64,000 nt of DNA from G965215225 sp965215225 (GTDB taxonomy: Bacteria; Pseudomonadota; Gammaproteobacteria; CBDBNL01; JAAOII01). The notes under the pieces are model-generated. The model saw only the letters and a program-made list of their open reading frames with translations, ran no database searches and was not told the origin of the DNA. The DNA is taken from assembly GCA_965215225.1 (NCBI GenBank), contig OZ244039.1:1426001-1490000 (forward strand), written 5' to 3'. Position numbers and translations under genes: made by a program. Every line of letters begins with the position of its first letter. Position 1 is the stretch's first letter. Below are positions 62,590-64,000 of the stretch, piece by piece.

Positions 62590-63268
62590 AATGCTGAAAA
62601 TGCGAATAGCGGGGATAGTGGGGATACTGAAAATGGGAATAGCGGAGATAGTGGGAATAGTGGAACTAATGGGGATACTGAAAATGCGAATAGTGGAAAT
62701 AATGGAAATGGGGATAATGGCAATAGCGGGAATGGGAATAGTGGGGATAATGGGGATACTGAAAATGCGAATAGTGGGAATAGCAGGGATAGCGGGAATG
62801 AAAATAGTGGGAATAGCGGCAATAGCGAGAATAGTGGAAATAATGGGGATACTGAAAATGCGAATAGCGGGAATAATGAGGATACTGAAAATGCGAATAA
62901 TGGGAATAGTGGCAATAGCGAAAATAGTGGGAATAGTGGGGATAATGGGGATACTGAAAATACGAATAGTGGGGATACTGAAAATACGAATAGCGGGGAT
63001 AATGGGAATAGTGGCAATAGCGAGAATAGCGGGAATAATGGGGGTACTGAAAATCCTAATCAAAGTATTAGGTCGCAAGCCCACAGCGAGAATAGTGGGA
63101 ATAATGGGGATACTGAAAATGCGAATAGTAGAAATAATAGGGATACTGAAAATACGAATAGCGGGGATAATGGGGATACTGAAAATGCGAATAGTGGAAA
63201 TAATGAGGATACTGAAAATGCGAATAGTGGGAATAGTGGGGATACTGAAAATGCGAATAGCGGAAATA
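62590..63268. repeat. purine-rich array of trinucleotide-based repeats (GAATAGTGG / GATACTGAAAATGC type)
   Basis: Almost the whole stretch is built from AAT, AGT/AGC, GGG, GAT, ACT, GAA and GCG triplets in blocks such as GGGGATACTGAAAATGCGAA and TAGTGGGAATAGTGG, in lengths that are multiples of three. The plus strand is strongly purine-rich and the minus strand pyrimidine-rich. Because of the triplet period all six frames are partly open, which makes spurious frames of up to 238 codons. The only break is at about 63050-63085 (AATCAAAGTATTAGGTCGCA). It starts next to the rhomboid start and runs to within about ten bases of the rmuC stop. Confidence 0.9.
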
Positions 63269-64000
63269 TTAAAGCTCAGCCAATTCCTTTTTGGTGTCCG
63301 CCCCTAGTTCTTTCATTTTTTCAGCTCGGCTCAGCAGATTGCCCCGCCCTTCCGATAATTTTCGCTTGGCGGTGCCGAGATTGGTAGTCGCTTGTTGTAG
63401 AGACTTATCTACATTATTGAGATCGCTGATGAAGCCATAGAGCTTATCATAAAGAGCCCCGCCCTCCTTAGCAATCTGCATGGCATGGCGGTTGCGTTTT
63501 TCATTACTCCAAATATTATGGATAACCTTAAGAGTAGCCAGTAAAGTGGCGGGAGTCACTAAGATAATCTGTCGTCTTAGTGCCCGTTCAAACAGCCTGC
63601 TATCTTCTTGTTGGGCAACAAAGAAAGCCGCCTCAATGGGAAAGAAGAGAAGCACATAGTTAAGAGAACTTATTCCAGCCAAGTTTTCATAATTTCGTTC
63701 GCTTAGCCGGTCTATATGGTTTTGGATGGCAGCAACATGGGTTTTTAGTAGATCCGCCTTTGCTAGCTTATCTTCTTCATTAATGTAATCCACATAGGCA
63801 TTCAAAGAAACCTTGGCATCTATGACCACATCTTTCTTATCTGGCAAATGAATTATCACATCCGGCCTTAATAATCGCCCTTCCTCATTTCTATAATGGA
63901 TCTGGGTCTCATACTCCCGCCCTTTTTCTAGCCCCGATTGTTCCAAGATTCTTTCTAGGATGACCTCACCCCAGTCCCCCTGCATCTTCTTATCCCGCCT
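63269..64000 (-). CDS. rmuC: RmuC-like DNA recombination protein, C-terminal part (5' end outside window)
   Basis: At least 243 residues; the frame continues past the window edge. QGDWGEVILERILEQSGLEK, RPDVIIHLPDKKDVVIDAKV, and SSLNYVLLFFPIEAAFFVAQ with LVTPATLLATLKVIHNIWSN match the RmuC nuclease-like domain, which also has a PD-(D/E)XK-like core (D of RPDVII, DAKV). RmuC limits recombination at inverted repeats in E. coli. The coiled-coil C-terminus ends in KKELAEL just before the purine-rich array. Confidence 0.93.
   Translation of the reverse strand, partial: RRDKKMQGDWGEVILERILEQSGLEKGREYETQIHYRNEEGRLLRPDVIIHLPDKKDVVIDAKVSLNAYVDYINEEDKLAKADLLKTHVAAIQNHIDRLSERNYENLAGISSLNYVLLFFPIEAAFFVAQQEDSRLFERALRRQIILVTPATLLATLKVIHNIWSNEKRNRHAMQIAKEGGALYDKLYGFISDLNNVDKSLQQATTNLGTAKRKLSEGRGNLLSRAEKMKELGADTKKELAEL

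Noticed and set aside
62563..63307. Long Ile/Pro/Phe-rich and Met/Ile/Gly-rich open frames
   Set aside because: They reflect the triplet period of the purine-rich array, which leaves several frames open at once.

Overview
The window looks like a chromosome segment of a gammaproteobacterium with roughly 40% GC. Supporting signs are the algC-argB gene pair, an Nqr sodium pump with its ApbE flavin transferase, gcvT-gcvH-gcvP, secA, uvrC, metG and trkA, all with gammaproteobacterial-looking sequences. The species cannot be fixed from sequence alone. None of the four intact tRNA genes encodes its CCA tail. The coding parts are very compact, with many 1-4 base start/stop overlaps and convergent genes that share stop codons. 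This contrasts sharply with several long repeat arrays.

Layout. 1-2.7 kb: a tandem duplication of a zinc-peptidase 3' end plus a TupA-like ATP-grasp gene. 2.7-3.4 kb: tRNA-Ser and tRNA-Arg. 3.4-11.5 kb: a HisP-like ATPase, secA, an acyltransferase, tyrS and an mscS-type channel gene cleanly split by a 1096-bp IS30-family element. 11.6-18.2 kb: a branched-chain-type binding protein, tag, an MFS carrier, prpD with a TRAP binding protein, and apbE. 18.2-19.7 kb: an array of thirteen tRNA-Ile-like sequences, only one with a sound anticodon stem. 19.7-28.9 kb: an acyltransferase-like membrane protein, tRNA-Ala, rpmE, a thermonuclease, gltD, nqrC-cfa-nqrDEF, a DUF3108-like protein and an exported MsrB. 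28.9-38.9 kb: argB, algC, an ATP-grasp protein, two OlsB-like acyltransferases, an LPP20 lipoprotein, an iron ABC transporter and a hydroxyacid dehydrogenase. 38.9-49.8 kb: gcvPHT, trkA, uvrC, pyrD and metG. 50-64 kb: a frameshifted nuclease-like gene, a membrane protein, a tyrosine recombinase, msrQ, a second IS30-family copy inside a 4.6-kb satellite, a phosphofructokinase, a rhomboid protease, a purine-rich array and rmuC (cut by the window edge).

The most striking feature is a recurring pattern: segments that straddle gene boundaries are tandemly duplicated while the neighbouring genes stay intact. It is seen at yugP/tupA, trkA/gcvT, pyrD/uvrC, metG/pyrD, the tails of the membrane-protein gene, the recombinase and msrQ, and most dramatically the phosphofructokinase tail, whose last codons and stop are repeated about thirty times. 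The tRNA-Ile array may be another case. Whether this is a directed process or slippage filtered by selection cannot be decided here.

Functional links: ApbE probably flavinylates NqrC (and NqrB, not present here). HprA-like dehydrogenase with the glycine cleavage system suggests linked serine/glycine/glycerate metabolism. The two OlsB-like acyltransferases with an ATP-grasp protein suggest an acyl-amino-acid or lipid pathway that I cannot name with confidence.
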